Shown piece by piece: positions 34,774 to 37,500 of a stretch of DNA of 37,500 nt. Both the position numbers and the translations under genes were made by a program. How positions within the stretch are numbered: position 1 is the stretch's first letter; each line of letters begins with the position of its first letter. Source of the DNA: Penaeus vannamei (lineage: Eukaryota > Arthropoda > Malacostraca > Decapoda > Penaeidae); assembly GCF_042767895.1 (NCBI RefSeq), contig NC_091558.1, forward strand, positions 20,423,910-20,461,409, read 5' to 3'. The notes beneath the pieces are model-generated. The model was not told where the DNA came from. It searched no databases and saw only the letters and a program-made list of their open reading frames with translations.

Positions 34774-37500
34774 CCCAAGGGGAGGAGGCCTAAGGGAAGG
34801 AGGCCTAGGGGAAGGGAGGCCTAAGGGAAGGAGGCCTAAGGGAAAGATGCCTAAGGGAAGGAGGCCTAAGGGAAGGGAGGCCTAAGGGAAGGAGGCCTAA
34901 GGGAAGGGGGCCTAAGGGAAGGAGGCCTAAGGGAAGGAGGCCTAAGGGAAGGGGGCCTAAGGGAAGGAGGCCTAAGGGAAAGAGGCCGAAGGGAGGGAGG
35001 CCTAAGGGAAGGAGACCGAAGGGAAGGAGGCCTATGGGAAGGAGGCCTAAGGGTGGGAGGCCTAAGGGAAAGAGGCCTAAGGGAAGGGAGGCCTAAGGGA
35101 TGGAGGCCTAAGGGAAGGAGGCCTAAAGGAAGGAGGCCTAAAGGAAGGAGGCCTAAGGGAAAGAGGCCTAAGGGAAAGAGGCCTAAGGGAAGGAGGCCTA
35201 AGGGAAACAGGTCTAAGGGAAGGAGGCCTAAGGGAAAGAGGTCTAAGGGAAGGAGGCCTAAGGGAGGGAGGCCTAAGGGAAAGATGCCTAAGGGAAGGAG
35301 GCCTAGGGGAAGGGAGGCCTAAGGGAAGGAGGCCTAAGGGAAGGGAGGCCTAAGGGATGGAGGCCTAAGGGAAGGAGGCCTAAAGGAAGGAGGCCTAAAG
35401 GAAGGAGGCCTAAAGGAAGGAGGCCTAAGGGAAAGAGGCCTAAGGGAAAGAGGCCTAAGGGAAGGAGGCCTAAGGGAAACAGGTCTAAGGGAAGGAGGCC
35501 TAAGGGAAAGAGGCCTAAGGGAAGGAGGCCTAAGGGAAAGAGGCCTAAGGGAAGGAGGCCTAAGGGAAGGGAGGCCTAAGGGAAAGAGGCCTAAGGGAAG
35601 GAGGCCTAAGGGAAAGAGGCCTAAGGGAAGGAGGCCTAAGGGAAGGGGGCCTAAGGGAAGGAGGCCTAAGGGAAAGAGGCCGAAGGGAGGGAGGCCTAAG
35701 GGAAGGAGACCGAAGGGAAGGAGGCCTATGGGAAGGAGGCCTAAGGGAAAGAGGCCTAAGGGAAGGGAGGCCTAAGGGATGGAGGCCTAAGGGAAGGAGG
35801 CCTAAGGGAAAGAGGCCTAAGGGAAGGAGGCCTAAGGGAAACAGGTCTAAGGGAAGGAGGCCTAAGGGAAGGAGGCCTAAGGGAAAGAGGTCTAAGGGAA
35901 GGAGGCCTAAGGGAAGGAGGCCTAAAGGAAGGAGGCCTAAAGGAAGGAGGCCTAAAGGAAGGAGGCCTAAGGGAAAGAGGCCTAAGGGAAGGAGGCCTAA
36001 GGGAAACAGGTCTAAGGGAAGGAGGCCTAAGGGAAGGAGGCCTAAGGGAAAGAGGTCTAAGGGAAGGAGGCCTAAGGGAAGGAGGCCTAAGGGAAAGATG
36101 CCTAAGGGAAGGAGGCCTAAGGGAGGAAGGCCTAAGGGAAGGAGGCCTAAGGGAAGGAGGCCTAAGGGAAGGAGGCCTAAGGGAAGGGAGGCCGAAGGGA
36201 AGGAGGCCTAAGGGAAAGAGGCCTAAGGGAAGGAGGCCTAAGGGAAGGAGGCCTAAGGGAAGGAGGCCTAAGGGGAGGAGGCCTAAGGGAAGAAGGCCTA
36301 AGGGAAAGAGGCCTAAGGGAAGGAGGCCGAAGGGAAGGAGGCCGAAGGGAAGGAGGCCTAAGGGAGGGAGGCCTAAGGGAAGGGAGGCCGAAGGGAAAGA
36401 GGCCTAAGGGAAGGAGGCCTAAGGGAAGGAGGCCTAAGGGGAGGAGGCCTAAGGGAAGGGAGGCCGAAGGGAAAGAGGCCTAAAGGAAGGAGGCCTAAGG
36501 GAAGACGGCCTAAAGGAAGGAGGCCTAAGGGAAGGGAGGCTTAAGGGAAAGAGGCCTAAGGGAAGGAGGCCGAAGGGAAGGAGGCCGAAGGGAAGGAGGC
36601 CGAAGGGAAGGAGGCCTAAGGGAAAGAGGCCTAAGGGAAGGAGGCCGAAGGGAAGGAGGCCGAAGGGAAGGAGGCCGAAGGGAAGGAGGCCTAAGGGAAA
36701 GAGGCCTAAGGGAAGGAGGCCTAAGGGGAGGAGGCCTAAGGGAAGGAGGCCTAAGGGAAGGAGGCCTAAGAGAAGGAGGCCTAAGGGAAGGGAGGCCGAA
36801 GGGAAGGAGGCCTAAGGGAAAGAGGCCTAAGGGAAGGAGGCCTAAGGGAAGGAGGCCTAATGGGAGGAGGCCTAAGGGAAGAAGGCCTAAGGGAAAGAGG
36901 CCTAAGGGAAGGAGGCCGAAGGGAAGGAGGCCGAAGGGAAGGAGGCCGAAGGGAAGGAGGCCTAAGGGAGGGAGGCCTAAGGGAAGGAGGCCTAAGGGAA
37001 GGAGGCCTAAGGGATGGAGGCCTAAGGGAGGGAGGCCTAAGGGAAGGAGGCCTAAGGGATGGAGGCCTAAGGGAAGGAGGCCTAAGGGAAGGAGGCCTAA
37101 GGGAAGGAGGCCTAAGGGAAGGGAGGCCGAAGGGAAGGAGGCCGAAGGGAAGGAGGCCGAAGGGAAGGAGGCCTAAGGGAGGGAGGCCTAAGGGAAGGAG
37201 GCCTAAGGGAAGGAGGCCTAAGGGAAGGAGGCCTAAGGGAGGGAGGCCTAAGGGAAGGAGGCCTAAGGGAGGGAGGCCTAAGGGAAGGAGGCCTAAGGGA
37301 AGGAGGCCTAAGGGAGGGAGGCCTAAGGGAAGGAGGCCTAAGGGATGGAGGCCTAAGGGAAAGAGGCCTAAGGGAAGGAGGCCTAAGGGAAGGAGGCCTA
37401 AGGGATGGAGGCCTAAGGGATGGAGGCCTAAGGGAAGGAGGCCTAAAGGAAGGAGGCCTAAAGGAAGGAGGCCTAAGGGAAAGAGGCCTAAGGGAAGGAG
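34774..37500. repeat. 15-bp satellite array (GGAGGCCTAAGGGAA), open at right edge
   Basis: About 180 head-to-tail copies. The commonest unit is GGAGGCCTAAGGGAA; frequent variants are AGAGGCCTAAGGGAA, GGCCGAAGG, CCTAAAGGA, ACAGGTCTAAG and a 16-bp form with an extra G. Each unit carries the palindrome AGGCCT. Variant order shows longer-range duplication, and GGCCGAAGG clusters dominate the right half. In-frame stretches give Arg-Pro-Lys-Gly repeats, but 16-bp units shift the frame into TAA, so coding is unlikely. Confidence 0.97.

Noticed and set aside
35053..35322. Arg-Pro-Lys-Gly repeat protein in the 15-bp satellite
   Set aside because: The 16-bp variant units shift the frame into the TAA of CCTAAGG, and the open stretch ends wherever a 16-bp unit occurs.
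34774..37500. Arthropod telomere repeat, because each unit contains CCTAA (reverse complement of TTAGG)
   Set aside because: CCTAA appears once per 15 bp, not as a continuous five-base repeat, and the rest of the unit is unrelated.

Overview
The window looks like non-coding DNA from a eukaryote with an extreme load of simple repeats. Long (GA)n/(CT)n, (CA)n, (TA)n, GATA/GACA and AAT-type tracts, together with many purine-rich minisatellites, fill most of it. Microsatellite density of this kind is known from penaeid shrimps and other decapod crustaceans, and the 163-bp palindrome at 31302-31464 also reads to me like a repeat dispersed in decapods. I therefore infer a decapod, probably a penaeid. 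No ribosomal RNA, credible tRNA, bacterial operon, CRISPR array, viral gene or transposase was recognised.

Layout. From 1 to 4.3 kb, purine-rich and pyrimidine-rich minisatellites alternate with GA, GACA, TATC and AAC tracts. A complex AT-rich satellite of 53-bp and then 47-bp units lies at 4.8-5.9 kb. From 6 to 12.5 kb there are long CT/GA arrays, a duplicated compound microsatellite at 10.2-10.8 kb, and a (CA)n(TA)n block. A 57-bp minisatellite covers 13.4-15.1 kb. From 15.7 to 23.2 kb come G/A-rich arrays, a roughly 1.06-kb CT tract, 23-bp and 18-bp minisatellites, a 200-bp CA tract and an 83-bp purine minisatellite. From 23.2 to 28.9 kb, TA, GATA and GA tracts alternate with the largest low-copy islands. 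From 29.2 to 32.2 kb the DNA is almost entirely A/T-rich trinucleotide repeat, interrupted by the palindrome. From 34.77 kb to the right edge there is a 15-bp satellite that continues out of the window.

Coding potential. Nearly all long open frames are artefacts: a pyrimidine-only strand cannot contain a stop codon, and trinucleotide repeats give homopolymer peptides. The one place that resembles gene-associated sequence is the CpG-rich, low-copy island at 32.83-34.43 kb. On its minus strand there is an ATG in good context, followed by 20 codons and a GT splice-donor-like site (32876-32817). Upstream of that is a 23-residue frame (33026-32955) that could be an upstream ORF or the end of a terminal exon. 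On the plus strand there is an unrecognised 132-codon frame. None of these matched a protein family I know, and all are given low confidence.

The most interesting items are the near-perfect 163-bp palindrome, the two-subfamily 53/47-bp satellite with signs of a three-unit higher-order repeat, the 15-bp satellite with a nested 694-bp duplication, the duplication of an entire compound microsatellite cassette, the back-to-back GA/CT arrays that form large inverted repeats, and the possible gene start in the GC-rich island.
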